Source: CAZDKK01 sp964506245 (lineage in GTDB: Bacteria > Eisenbacteria > RBG-16-71-46 > CAIMUX01 > WJJG01). Taken from it: a stretch of 22,782 nucleotides of DNA. This document shows, piece after piece, positions 7,679 to 16,144 of the stretch; the stretch's first letter is position 1; each line of letters starts with the position of its first letter. Under the pieces are notes generated by a model. It had not been told where the DNA came from. It was given only the letters and a program-made list of their open reading frames with translations, and ran no database searches. The stretch is from assembly GCA_964506245.1 (NCBI GenBank), contig CAZDKK010000072.1, forward strand, positions 1 through 22,782, read 5' to 3'. The position numbers and the translations under genes are program-made.

Positions 7679-8446
7679 ATGCCTGAGAGCGTGAACGGCA
7701 ACAACATCCTCTTGGGCCGGGGCAAGGTGTACTTCGACCGGTTCAACTCATCGGGGGCCAAGACTGGCGAGTTGTTCCTCGGCAATTGCCCAACCTTCGA
7801 GATCACGCCCTCGCCCGAAGAGGTCAAGAAGTACTCGTGCGGGGAACGGGCGGCAGCCCTCGTTGCCTCGGACGTTATCCGGACGTCCCTGGCCCTGCGC
7901 ATCGTCGGCGATGAGTTCTCCAAGGAGAACCTCGCCATGGCGCTCTTCGGGGACAACTCAACCCTGTCCCAGACCGGCGCGGTGCAGCCGAGCGAGGCCA
8001 TCGCCGACGTGCTTCAGGGCCGGTACTACAAGCTCACCAAGCGCAGCATCGTCTCTGCCGTCGTGACTGGCATCGGGGGAACGCCGACTTACACGCTCAA
8101 CACGGACTTCAAGGTCGACAATGTGACGGGTCGCATCTATATCGTCGAAGGCGGCGGCATCGCCAACGGCACCGATATCGAGGCCACCTACACATACGGC
8201 ACGATTTCCCTGGCGACGGTCCGGGGGATGAACCAGGCGTCAGTCAAGGGTGCGGTGCGCTTCATCGGCGACCCGGCGCGGGGTCCGCAGTATGAATGCG
8301 AGATCTGGCGTGTCTCGATCCGGGCCGATGGCGCGATCGGTTTCATCTCGGATGAGTACGCGAGCTTCACACTCACAGGGGACGTCGAGGCCGACTCCAC
8401 CAATCACCCGAACGAGCCGCACTTCCGGCTCATCAGGTTGGCATGA
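7679..8446 (+). CDS. Major tail (tube) protein, copy 2
   Basis: 255 aa, exactly the same length as copy 1 and offset from it by 806 bases throughout. It has its own strong SD (AAGGAGG, six bases upstream), so it is expected to be translated well. Residues 5-93 are encoded by DNA identical to copy 1. Residues about 95-200 differ (for example VSAVVTGIGGTPTY against VSAVTVTGPSGSPTY), while the C-terminal segment is again identical, and the last few residues differ (RLIRLA against RLIKLN). The gene overlaps the start of the next gene (ATGATG). Either both copies co-assemble in the tube or one is a variant with altered exposed loops; both reading frames are intact. Confidence 0.85.
   Translation: MPESVNGNNILLGRGKVYFDRFNSSGAKTGELFLGNCPTFEITPSPEEVKKYSCGERAAALVASDVIRTSLALRIVGDEFSKENLAMALFGDNSTLSQTGAVQPSEAIADVLQGRYYKLTKRSIVSAVVTGIGGTPTYTLNTDFKVDNVTGRIYIVEGGGIANGTDIEATYTYGTISLATVRGMNQASVKGAVRFIGDPARGPQYECEIWRVSIRADGAIGFISDEYASFTLTGDVEADSTNHPNEPHFRLIRLA
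7694..7959 (+). repeat. Direct repeat A, 266 bp (copy 2 of 2)
   Basis: Second copy of the 266-bp repeat at 6888-7153. Identity down to third codon positions points to a recent duplication or ongoing gene conversion. Confidence 0.9.
8285..8397 (+). repeat. Direct repeat B, 113 bp (copy 2 of 2)
   Basis: Second copy of the 113-bp repeat at 7479-7591; the same 806-base offset as repeat A. Confidence 0.88.
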
Positions 8447-8931
8447 TGGGACAGCAGCAGGCGGGACAGGAAAGGCACATCCTGGGAGGCCAAGCATTCC
8501 TCTCGGTTACCGAGAGCACCGTGGAGCACGACCTCTACTTCCACCAGCTTGCTGGCCGCGCGGGTTTGAGTTTCCAGAAGCGGGAGGACGAGAGCGCCGA
8601 GGACTTCGCGGCTCGGATCCTCGCGGAGACCATCCAGAGCGGCCAGGCACTTGAGCTCCTCGGCTGTCTGCTCGTCCCCGAGGAGGTCGGCGTCGAGGGC
8701 TGGACGCCCGAGGAGGCGCGCCGGACCGCGGCCTTCATCGGACAGCTTCGGGGCAAACAGGACAAGGCCCGCGTGCATGCCCTGATCCTCTCGCTATTGA
8801 TAGGTTTTTTCGGATGTGGGCTGGCCTCCATCTGGACTTCCCCGAAGTCTTCAAGCGGCCAGCCGACGACGGAGCCGAAGGCCGACCCGAGGACCCCGAC
8901 CGGCGTTACGGCCGCTGGGCTGGCCTCGTAA
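8443..8931 (+). CDS. Tail assembly chaperone, gpG-like (unshifted product)
   Basis: 162 aa starting ATG 8443 and overlapping the previous stop; ATG 8446 is an equal alternative. Residues 1-120 form the chaperone part, with RHILGGQAFLSVTEST, a helical middle, and a TPEEARRTAAFIGQLRGKQ segment. A canonical slippery site lies at codons 121-123. Without shifting, translation continues to a low-complexity Ser/Thr/Pro tail and TAA at 8929. In lambda-type phages G and the shifted GT coat the tape measure and recruit tail tube protein. The position between tube and tape measure genes is exactly that of G/GT. Confidence 0.82.
   Translation: MMGQQQAGQERHILGGQAFLSVTESTVEHDLYFHQLAGRAGLSFQKREDESAEDFAARILAETIQSGQALELLGCLLVPEEVGVEGWTPEEARRTAAFIGQLRGKQDKARVHALILSLLIGFFGCGLASIWTSPKSSSGQPTTEPKADPRTPTGVTAAGLAS
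8805..8864 (+). promoter_or_regulatory. Programmed -1 ribosomal frameshift signal
   Basis: The heptamer T TTT TTC (8805-8811) sits in the correct zero-frame phase (codons GGT TTT TTC). After a 7-base spacer comes a two-part stem-loop: outer stem GGCTGGCC (8819-8826) with GGCCAGCC (8857-8864), and an inner hairpin GACTTC (8835-8840) CCC GAAGTC (8844-8849). Slippery site, spacer and structure all match the requirements for -1 frameshifting. Confidence 0.85.
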
Positions 8932-9155
8932 GAGAGCTCTCGGATGATGACCATGACAAGGCGCAGCGCATCCTGAGGTGGCCGCTCCGGGAGGCGCTCC
9001 ACGCCTACAGGAGCCGCATGCGACGCTACGCACTTGATGACTACCGCTTCCGCCTGATCGTCTGGGCGATCACGGCGCCCTACCTCAAGGAGGGCAACCG
9101 GCGACCGCCGGGCGTCCCCGCCATCCTCCGGGAGGTGAGCGATGCCGACGCCTGA
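8811..9155 (+). CDS. Tail assembly chaperone T extension (gpGT by -1 frameshift)
   Basis: Second half of the G-T fusion, read after a -1 shift at 8805-8811 (join of 8443-8811 and 8811-9155), giving a predicted 237-aa GT protein. The T part (114 codons) has LHLDFPEVFKRPADDG, a helical SDDDHDKAQRILRWPLREALHAY segment and an Arg/Tyr-rich helix. An internal ATG at 8814 exists but has no SD, so independent expression is unlikely. The stop overlaps the tape measure start (ATG 9142), the usual coupling in this gene pair. Confidence 0.82.
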   Translation, partial: RMWAGLHLDFPEVFKRPADDGAEGRPEDPDRRYGRWAGLVRELSDDDHDKAQRILRWPLREALHAYRSRMRRYALDDYRFRLIVWAITAPYLKEGNRRPPGVPAILREVSDADA

Positions 9156-11784
9156 CGTCCGCGTTCGCCTGTCGGCCGAAGGCGTGGCCGAGGTCGTCGC
9201 CGCCCTCAAGAAGGTTCAGGCCGAAGGCGAGAAAACCGGCAAGACCGGCCACCGGTCATTCCTCAATCTCAACTCCGTCCTCGGTGGCACGACGAGGCTC
9301 CTGGCCGGCCTCGGCGTCGCCGTCGGCGTCGGTGCGTTCGTCAACTTCATTCGCAAGAGTTCCGAGGCGGCCGACCAGGTCGGCAAGCTCGGTCAGAAGG
9401 TCGGCGCGAGCGTCCAGAACCTCTCCGCCCTGAACCTGGCAGCGGCGACGGCCGACGTCGGCACCGAGCAGCTCACGACCGGCTTGATCTTCCTCAACCG
9501 CAAGCTCGCCGAGCTCGCCGAGGGGTCGCCCAAGGCGCAGACCGTCTTCCGGCAGCTCGGGCTGTCCGTACGCGACTTCAAAGGCAAGGACGCGGTCCAG
9601 TCCTTTGAGCTCGTCTCGCAGCGCATGGCGACGCTCGGCGATGGCGCCCGCAAGACCGCCGCCGCGGTCGAGATCTTCGGGCGCTCCGGGGCGCAGCTCA
9701 TCCCCCTGATGAACGACCTCGCCCAGGAAGGTCTGGGCGACCTGATCGAGCGCGCGCGCGAGCTAGGCGTGCTATTCGACGAGGAGATGGTCGCATCCGC
9801 CCAGCAGATGAACGACGACTTCAAGCTCCTCGAGCTTCAATCTCAGGCCCTGGGCGCTCAGTTCGCGACCGGGATCGCCCCCAGCATCTCGCAAGCCCTG
9901 CAGATTATGACGGGTGATGTCAGCGAGACAAGAGAAGCCTGGAAGGCTATGGGCCAGGTCGTGGGCTGGGTGGCGAAGCTCATCGTGGCCGTTGTCTCCT
10001 CCGCCGTCGATGTCGTCGCGACGGCAATCCAGCAGACGATTGGCTGGATCGATGCCCTTGTGCAGGCTGGCGGTCGGGTGCTGAAGGGCGATTTCTCGGG
10101 CGCCGGCGCTGTGCTACGCGAAAGGGCATCTGCCGAGACAGCCAGGACGCAAGGGCTCTTGGACCGGCTCAAAGGGCGGTTCGAGATGGTCTTCGACCGC
10201 CCCGAGCCCGCGTCAACTCACGCGGGGGCGGCGCCGGGTGGCGCATCCGATCCCGCCGAGCTCGCCCGCCGCCAGACGCAGGCAACGAAGTCCATCCGGG
10301 ACGCCGAGCTCGCCTACCTCAAAGCCCAGCTCAAGGCGCGGCTCGACGCTGAGAAGCGCAGTTATGAGGAGGGTGCCTCTAGCCTGCAGGCGTATTTCAA
10401 CGAGCGCCGCCGGATCATCGCCGAGGAAGCCAACGCCGAAGTCGCTGCGCTCCTGGCGCGTAAGGCGATCCTGTCGACTGAGGAGGATCAGATCAAGGCG
10501 CAGGCCGAGGCGAAGAGCATCGATGTCCAGGTGAACAAGATCCGCCTTGAGCAGGAGGCGCAGATTGCAGCCCTGACCGCCGAGGAGACCGCCGCCCTGC
10601 GCGACTTGGGCGCGAAAGCCCTGGAGATCGAGAGCAAGCTCCTGGAGGCCCAAGGTCGCCGGCACGAGGCGGCGCTGGCCGCCATCGAGGAAGAGATCAG
10701 GCAGGCAGATCTGCTCTACCGCCAGCTCGGCATGGCAGACGCTGAACGCGCCACGCAGCTCGATCGGTTGCGCCAGTCGCTCAGCGCCGGCGCCGAGTTT
10801 GAGGAGGCGCAAGGGCAGGCCGATGCCGCCATGACTGACCTCGGCCTCGCCCGGCGGCGAATCGAGGCCCAGATCGACGCGGGGCTGGTCACTCAGCTCG
10901 AGGGCGAGCGCCAGCTCCTTGCGCTGGAGCAGGCTCGGGTTCCTGTGCTTCAGCAGGCGGCGCTGGCCCTCATGGCGTCGGCCATGGCAACTGGCGACCC
11001 GGAGAAGATCCAGCAGGCCCGCGAGTTCGCCCTGTCGGTCGAGGAGCTCGGCATGGCGGTCCAGGGCGCGGCCTCGTCGTGGACCTACTTCCGTGACGCG
11101 CTGGAGCAGTCGGGCATCGATGCGCTTACAGACTTCTTCGCCGATGGGATCACCGGAGCTGAGAGTTTCGGGCAGGCCGTGCAGCAGATGGCATTGAGCG
11201 TGATCCAGAGCCTCCGCCGCATCGCGGCCGAGATGATGGCGATGCAGATCGTTCAGGGCCTGAGCCGGCTATTCGGAGGATTCGGCGGCGGCGGGGGGGC
11301 AGCGGGAACCGAAGTCATTGGCGGGTTGGCGACAGGCGCCTCCGGCGGTATCGTGCGCAACGGTCGCATCGCCCGCTTCTCCTCGGGGGGCTACCTCCTC
11401 GGGCCCGGCACGGGCACGAGCGATAGCCTCGTCGCTCTGACCGCGGGCGGTCGCCCGGTGCGCCTCTCGAATGGCGAGTTCGTCGTGCGCGCGGCCGCCG
11501 TGCAGCAGCCGGGAGCCCTGGAGTTCCTGCGCGACTTCAACCGCTGGAGCATGGCAGCGCTCAGGCCCGTCTGGTCCGCACCCGGGGCGCCGCGCTTCGC
11601 CGCGGGCGGGATGGTCGGCTCCGGCGCCGGCGGTGGAGGCGGGCAGGCGCTGGACGGCCGGCTGACGGTTGGACTCGACGACGGTCTCATCCTCAAGGCG
11701 CTCGAAAGCCCCCGGGGCCAGAGGATCCTCGTCGAGCTCGTCGGCCGCAATCGGCGCACGCTGCAGAGGGTGCTCTCGGGATGA
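9142..11784 (+). CDS. Tail tape measure protein
   Basis: 880 aa with a good SD (GGAGG, six bases before the ATG). It sets tail length and is ejected ahead of the DNA. The N-terminal region (to about residue 260) is helical with the LGQKVGASVQNLSALNLAA segment common in tape measures. Hydrophobic stretches at about 47-65 and 270-300 could insert in the host membrane. Residues about 370-640 are a long charged coiled coil rich in Ala, Glu, Arg and Gln. A Gly-rich linker near 710-730 is followed by SGGIVRNGRIARFSSGGYL, LSNGEFVVRAAAVQQPGA and FAAGGMVG repeats typical of the C-terminus of these proteins. The stop overlaps the next start (ATGA). Confidence 0.93.
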   Translation: MPTPDVRVRLSAEGVAEVVAALKKVQAEGEKTGKTGHRSFLNLNSVLGGTTRLLAGLGVAVGVGAFVNFIRKSSEAADQVGKLGQKVGASVQNLSALNLAAATADVGTEQLTTGLIFLNRKLAELAEGSPKAQTVFRQLGLSVRDFKGKDAVQSFELVSQRMATLGDGARKTAAAVEIFGRSGAQLIPLMNDLAQEGLGDLIERARELGVLFDEEMVASAQQMNDDFKLLELQSQALGAQFATGIAPSISQALQIMTGDVSETREAWKAMGQVVGWVAKLIVAVVSSAVDVVATAIQQTIGWIDALVQAGGRVLKGDFSGAGAVLRERASAETARTQGLLDRLKGRFEMVFDRPEPASTHAGAAPGGASDPAELARRQTQATKSIRDAELAYLKAQLKARLDAEKRSYEEGASSLQAYFNERRRIIAEEANAEVAALLARKAILSTEEDQIKAQAEAKSIDVQVNKIRLEQEAQIAALTAEETAALRDLGAKALEIESKLLEAQGRRHEAALAAIEEEIRQADLLYRQLGMADAERATQLDRLRQSLSAGAEFEEAQGQADAAMTDLGLARRRIEAQIDAGLVTQLEGERQLLALEQARVPVLQQAALALMASAMATGDPEKIQQAREFALSVEELGMAVQGAASSWTYFRDALEQSGIDALTDFFADGITGAESFGQAVQQMALSVIQSLRRIAAEMMAMQIVQGLSRLFGGFGGGGGAAGTEVIGGLATGASGGIVRNGRIARFSSGGYLLGPGTGTSDSLVALTAGGRPVRLSNGEFVVRAAAVQQPGALEFLRDFNRWSMAALRPVWSAPGAPRFAAGGMVGSGAGGGGGQALDGRLTVGLDDGLILKALESPRGQRILVELVGRNRRTLQRVLSG

Positions 11785-12968
11785 TCCTCGCAGCTTTCCC
11801 GCCGGGCACCTCCGATCCGGTGCGCATGCGCATCGCCTATCTCACTGACGTGCTTGCCGCGCGTACCGGCGTGGAGCAGCGGCGCCAGCTCCGGGAGCGA
11901 CCGAGCGGTGAGATGACCTGGTCCACCGGGCCGCTCCACGATACCGAAGCCCAGTACCTCGCAGGGCTGATCTACGCCGGCCAGGCCGAGGCTCACGGCG
12001 TCCCCCTGTGGCCGTTCCCTCGCTGGCTCTCGCAGAACCGCGCTGCAGGCTCAACAGTGCTCTACCTGAGTCCTGGGCCGGGGCTCCTCTGGTTCGGCTC
12101 CAACGTCGCACTGGTGCGCGCCGGGCAGGCCGAGATCCGGGGGATCGCTAGTATCACGGGCGATCCGCCCACCGCCATCAACCTACAGGAGCCTCTGCAA
12201 TCCTTCTGGCCAGCCGGGACCACCGTTTACCCCGTTGCCACCGGGTACCTTCGTCCCCAGCAGCCGCAGTCCTGGCATGCGTTGGCCATCGCCGGCGCGA
12301 CCCTTACGTTCGACATCCCCTCCCTGGGCGCGCTGGACCTAGGGGCGACGGCTGATCCCCCGGAGTACCACAACCTCGAGGTCCTGGACGCGATGCCGAA
12401 CCGGAGAGGGTCCGAAGAGGATCAGGCGGACCGGCTCATCGACGTTCTCGACCCAGGCACCGGCCCGATCTGGATCGACTCCCCCTCGGAGGCGCCGACT
12501 CTCCTGCGGCAAGGGTTTCTCCAGACCATGCTCCTGGAAACCGATGTGTTGCCATTCATCGCCTTCCTCGACCGCCGACGTGGTCGGGGGACTCCCTTTT
12601 TCGTCCCGTCCTGGCAGCAGGATCTCTCGCTGGCTGCCGCAGTGTCCCAGGGCGCGTCTCAGTTCACCGTCCAGCTCTGTGGCTACACCGAGCGGCTATT
12701 CGCGACAGGAACGGGACGGCGCATGCTCGCGGTCCGTCCACCTACCGGGACTTGGTCCTACCACGATGTGACGCAAGCCGTGGTTCAGGGCTCCGTCGAG
12801 CAGCTCACAATCGACCCGGTCGCCCCGGTCGCCTGGCCGGTTGGGAGCCTCATTTCGTTCCTGCGTTTCTGCCGGCTCGAGCGCGACGGCGTCGAATTTG
12901 AGTTCTGGCGTCCGGCCGCCATGGAGGCCCAGCTCGTCTTGCGCGAACTTCTCAACGCTGCGGAGTGA
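11781..12968 (+). CDS. Distal-tail (Dit-like) tail protein
   Basis: 395 aa, overlapping the tape measure stop by four bases. First gene after the tape measure, where the distal tail protein is normally encoded. The N-terminal part has GVEQRRQLRERPSGEMTWS, and the C-terminal half has LPFIAFLDRRRGRGTPFFVPSWQQDL, a pattern I recall from siphophage tail proteins at this position; the last ~40 residues include FLRFCRLERDGVEFEFW, typical of the end of these proteins. It should form a ring joining the tail tube to the hub. Family name is uncertain; tail-tip role is well supported by order. Confidence 0.65.
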   Translation: MILAAFPPGTSDPVRMRIAYLTDVLAARTGVEQRRQLRERPSGEMTWSTGPLHDTEAQYLAGLIYAGQAEAHGVPLWPFPRWLSQNRAAGSTVLYLSPGPGLLWFGSNVALVRAGQAEIRGIASITGDPPTAINLQEPLQSFWPAGTTVYPVATGYLRPQQPQSWHALAIAGATLTFDIPSLGALDLGATADPPEYHNLEVLDAMPNRRGSEEDQADRLIDVLDPGTGPIWIDSPSEAPTLLRQGFLQTMLLETDVLPFIAFLDRRRGRGTPFFVPSWQQDLSLAAAVSQGASQFTVQLCGYTERLFATGTGRRMLAVRPPTGTWSYHDVTQAVVQGSVEQLTIDPVAPVAWPVGSLISFLRFCRLERDGVEFEFWRPAAMEAQLVLRELLNAAE

Positions 12969-12971
12969 GTC

Positions 12972-13775
12972 ATGGGTTACGCCACACAGGAGATCAGCAC
13001 CTACCAGGGACAGCCCATTGAATGCTACGTCTTCCAGCTTGGCTCGAGCACCTGGCGCTATACCTCGGCCGAAGACACGATCACGCTCCCGGGCTGGCCA
13101 GGCTCGTTCACGCCGGCGGCGATCGCATCTGAGCGCCAGGTGCACGGATCGGAAGATCGGTCCGGCGGGCTCACGATCACGGCCCCGCCGGACCTGCCAT
13201 GCCTGGGTGATTTTGTCTTCTACTCCCCGGAAAGCCGCCTGAGCCTGACCCTCATCCAGGCGCACCGCACGGACCTGTCGGATGCGAAGACGCCCTTCCG
13301 CGGTTCGGTGGTCAATGTCGGGTGGGAAGATGGCAAGGCCAAGCTCAGCTGCATGCCCATCACGCATGAGTTCGGACGCCTGATCCGGCGTTTCAGCTAC
13401 CAACGCCAGTGTAACTGGCCGCTCTACTCCGGGGGTTGCGGCGTCGCACTCGGCATCCATGAGGCTACCGTGACGGTGCAATCGATCGCGGGGAACGTCA
13501 TCTCGGGAGTCGGATTCGGATATCTGTCGGACAACATCTATCGCGCGGGCTTCATCCTGTGGGCCTCGCAACGACGCTTCATCATGGAGAAGTCGGGACA
13601 GGACGTCACGCTCATGAGTCCCTTCGCAGGACTGACGCCTGGGCAGCAAGTCAACATCTATGCAGGATGCGACGGCACCGAGGCCGTGTGTGCGGGGACG
13701 TTCAGCAATTTGGACAAGCATCTCGGCTTCGCCCGCGTGCCCTACCGCAACCCTCATACCCGGAGGGCGTTCTGA
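12972..13775 (+). CDS. BR0599-family tail tip protein, likely metal-cluster binding
   Basis: 267 aa; GGAG lies six bases upstream of the ATG. It fits the phage BR0599 (DUF2163-related) family: an N-terminal beta domain (YQGQPIECYVFQLG) and a C-terminal domain with YQRQCNWPLYSGGCGV, then GCDGTEAVCAGTFSN and a final GFARVPYRNP. Cys147, Cys156, Cys233 and Cys240 are the family's conserved set; related lambda gpL and gene-transfer-agent hub domains are reported to bind a 4Fe-4S cluster. It acts in the baseplate hub between Dit and the central hub/spike protein. Confidence 0.83.
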   Translation: MGYATQEISTYQGQPIECYVFQLGSSTWRYTSAEDTITLPGWPGSFTPAAIASERQVHGSEDRSGGLTITAPPDLPCLGDFVFYSPESRLSLTLIQAHRTDLSDAKTPFRGSVVNVGWEDGKAKLSCMPITHEFGRLIRRFSYQRQCNWPLYSGGCGVALGIHEATVTVQSIAGNVISGVGFGYLSDNIYRAGFILWASQRRFIMEKSGQDVTLMSPFAGLTPGQQVNIYAGCDGTEAVCAGTFSNLDKHLGFARVPYRNPHTRRAF

Positions 13776-13776
13776 G

Positions 13777-15327
13777 ATGGGGTTCATAGTCTCGGCCCTG
13801 TGGTACGTCGGCACTGCCGTTGCTTCCTGGTGGCTCTCTCACGGCCGGCAGAAGAAGACTACCGAATCCAAACCCGGCGCCTTCTCCGAAGACGCAATGC
13901 CGACGACGAGTGAGACACAGCCGATTCCCGTGGTCTGGGGTTGCGTCCGCCTAGACGCCGCGAATCTCCTCTGGTACGGCGCGGCGGCCACGAGGGATGT
14001 CCAGTACGAAGGCACCACGGTTGGTCACCAGTACTACGTGACTCTGCAGTACGGTCTGTGCCTGGGTCCGATTGATCGCGTCCTCGCGGTGGAATGGGAT
14101 GAGCTTCATGCGTCCATTCATGGCCGGATAGACGGCACACACTACGACAGGCTCTTCTACCGCCAGCCTCAGCTCTTCGGCGGCCCCTTCGAGGAGGGCG
14201 GGATCTACACCGAGATTCGAGCGTATAAAGGAACCGCCGACCAGCCTCCCGACGCGCACCTGGAGGCCAAGGTCGGCAGCGACCTGCCGGGCTATCCGCA
14301 TCTGGCGTACTTGGTGATGCGCGGGAATCCATATCCGCACTCGACTGAAGACCCGTGCCTCCGCGTGCTGCTGGAGAGTGTCAGCTGCCCTTGCTCCGAC
14401 TACAGTGCACAACCCGCTGAGTGTATCAGCGAGCGCTCTGCTTACGTCGGCACATCACCGCAGCTCAAGTCAATGGCCGTCGTAGTCCGTCGCATCGATG
14501 AGTGCAACCCGCTCGAGCTGACAGGCGGGGCGCATTGGCTTGGTACCGGCGCCAACCCAGCCAACATGCTCTACGAGATCATCACCGACGAGATCTGGGG
14601 CCTCGACATCCCCGAGAGTCCGTACATTGCGACGAGCTCCTTCCTCGCGGCAGCGGCAACTTTGGCTGATGAGGAGTTCGGGCTGAGCATGACGTGGACC
14701 GGGGACGAGGTCCGTGAGATTATCGAGGAGATCCTGCGACACATCGACGGCATCCTCGTCCTGCACCCCGAGACGGGTCTGCTCGAGCTGCGCCTGATCC
14801 GGGGTGACTATGCCGTCGAAGAACTCCCCGTGTTCGGCCCGAACGAGCTCCGAGACTTCCGGTTCAACCGTCCGGAATTGCAGACGCTGCCTACTACGAT
14901 CAGGGTGACATACACGGACTATGATGCCGGCTTCAAGACGCTTCCCGTTGTGGCGCCGAACCTCGCAGCCATCCAGGCGCGCGGGGAAGAGGTTGTCGAG
15001 GAAGTTGCCTACGCGGGCGTCGCCAACTCAGCGCTGGCGCAGAAGCTCGCGGCGCGGGACATGAAGGCGAAGACCTACCCCTTGGCGCGCATCAGCTTCA
15101 CCGTGAACCGCTGTGCCTGGAGTCTGCGGCAGGGGTCGCCGTTCCGGCTGGACTGGCCGGAGCTGGGGATCTCGGGGATGGTCTGCCGCGTGACTTCCAT
15201 CGGCCCAGGCGATCTCGTAAAGGGCGAGATCACGATCGACGCAGTCGAGGACGTTTTCGGGCTGGGCGGAACCGTATATGGCCCGATCCCGCCGAGCGGG
15301 TGGGAGGATCCGTTCCAATCAGAGTGA
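13777..15327 (+). CDS. Central tail hub / host-attachment protein (gpJ-like)
   Basis: 516 aa from ATG 13777, one base after the previous stop region and preceded by GGAGG about ten bases upstream; the open frame extends further upstream but only over the preceding gene. The N-terminus is hydrophobic (SALWYVGTAVASWWLSHG) and then has the hallmark PIPVVWGCVRLDAANLLWYG, as in phage tail hub proteins. The middle has NPANMLYEIITDEIWGLDIP and a receptor-hub-like segment ILVLHPETGLLELRLIRGDY. It should form the trimeric hub at the tail tip, with the last genes of the tail. No separate long tail fibre gene follows, so host recognition may lie in its C-terminal part or be encoded elsewhere. Confidence 0.82.
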   Translation: MGFIVSALWYVGTAVASWWLSHGRQKKTTESKPGAFSEDAMPTTSETQPIPVVWGCVRLDAANLLWYGAAATRDVQYEGTTVGHQYYVTLQYGLCLGPIDRVLAVEWDELHASIHGRIDGTHYDRLFYRQPQLFGGPFEEGGIYTEIRAYKGTADQPPDAHLEAKVGSDLPGYPHLAYLVMRGNPYPHSTEDPCLRVLLESVSCPCSDYSAQPAECISERSAYVGTSPQLKSMAVVVRRIDECNPLELTGGAHWLGTGANPANMLYEIITDEIWGLDIPESPYIATSSFLAAAATLADEEFGLSMTWTGDEVREIIEEILRHIDGILVLHPETGLLELRLIRGDYAVEELPVFGPNELRDFRFNRPELQTLPTTIRVTYTDYDAGFKTLPVVAPNLAAIQARGEEVVEEVAYAGVANSALAQKLAARDMKAKTYPLARISFTVNRCAWSLRQGSPFRLDWPELGISGMVCRVTSIGPGDLVKGEITIDAVEDVFGLGGTVYGPIPPSGWEDPFQSE

Positions 15328-15347
15328 GGGCACGGAGGGACGTTGCC

Positions 15348-15644
15348 ATGAGGATCTCCAGGCTTATCCGGATCACGCAGGCCGCTTGTCTGTGGATTCT
15401 GGGAATCGCATCCGTCGCATCGGCGAATGGCCTGGCGAACAGCGGGATCTATGTGCCATGGGCCGCGATCACCGCCGTCGTGGCGGTGATCGGTATCTTG
15501 GGGACGCTCGTCGGCTTGGTGCGCCGCGGCGACCTGACGCGCATCGACGAGCGCTTCGAGGAGCAGAAGGAGCAGCGCGCCGAGATCATCGGCTGGCTAC
15601 AGCGCGTCGAGAAGAAGATCGACGACCTGATCAAGGAGCTGTGA
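15348..15644 (+). CDS. Small membrane protein, candidate holin or lysis regulator
   Basis: 98 aa from ATG 15348 (GGAGG upstream). Hydrophobic segments at about 8-27 and 34-58, then a charged, coiled-coil C-terminus (IDERFEEQKEQRAEIIGWLQRVEKKIDDLIKEL). The layout of one or two membrane spans followed by a coiled coil is seen in XhlA-type and other phage lysis accessory proteins. The lysozyme gene starts two bases after its stop (GTG) or overlaps its SD, tying it to lysis. The N-terminal span ends in ASVASANG and could be a cleavable signal. Function is inferred from neighbours and topology. Confidence 0.55.
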   Translation: MRISRLIRITQAACLWILGIASVASANGLANSGIYVPWAAITAVVAVIGILGTLVGLVRRGDLTRIDERFEEQKEQRAEIIGWLQRVEKKIDDLIKEL

Positions 15645-15645
15645 C

Positions 15646-16143
15646 GTGATGGATCCGCGCGTCCTCAGGACCGCCGCGCGTCTAATCGAGAAGCACGAGG
15701 GGCGCCGGCATGGTGTCTACCTTGACACCGAGGGCCACCCGACGGTCGGTGTCGGCTTCAACCTGGACCGCCCCGGCGCCCGCGGGGTCCTGGCAAGCGT
15801 CCGGGCGAGCTACGGCGCGGTCCGCGCGGGGTCTCAGAAACTCACCGACGCTCAGATCGACGCCCTTCTCGTCCGCGACATCGCTGACAGCGTCGTTTCC
15901 GCCCGAGCGGTATGCCCGAGTTTCGATGCCTTGCCCGAGGGGGCGCAGCTCGCTCTGATCGATATGGCCTTCAACCTCGGCCGCGCGGGGCTCGCCAGGT
16001 TCCGGGCGATGCTGGCCGCCATTGCCAGCGGGGACTTCTCCACAGCGGCGGCCGAGGCGCTCGATAGCAGGTGGGCCTGGCAGGTCGGGCGCCGGGCGCT
16101 CGAGGATGCCGCGCTCCTGCGCGGCGTGCGGCAGGAGGTGTGA
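15646..16143 (+). CDS. Endolysin, T4-lysozyme-like (glycoside hydrolase family 24)
   Basis: 165 aa from GTG 15646 (AAGGAG seven bases upstream); an ATG three bases later would also work. The N-terminal segment EGRRHGVYLDTEGHPTVGVG aligns with T4 lysozyme. Glu18, Asp27 and Thr33 reproduce the catalytic Glu11/Asp20/Thr26 triad with identical spacing. The C-terminal part (QLALIDMAFNLGRAGLARFRAML and SRWAWQVGRRA) matches the second lobe. It cleaves the N-acetylmuramic acid-N-acetylglucosamine bond of peptidoglycan. No signal or SAR anchor is present, so it needs a holin for access to the periplasm. Confidence 0.95.
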   Translation: MMDPRVLRTAARLIEKHEGRRHGVYLDTEGHPTVGVGFNLDRPGARGVLASVRASYGAVRAGSQKLTDAQIDALLVRDIADSVVSARAVCPSFDALPEGAQLALIDMAFNLGRAGLARFRAMLAAIASGDFSTAAAEALDSRWAWQVGRRALEDAALLRGVRQEV

Positions 16144-16144
16144 C

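Noticed and set aside
8814..9155. Independent T gene starting at ATG 8814
   Set aside because: No SD precedes it, and the slippery site plus stem-loop directly upstream make expression by -1 frameshift far more likely.
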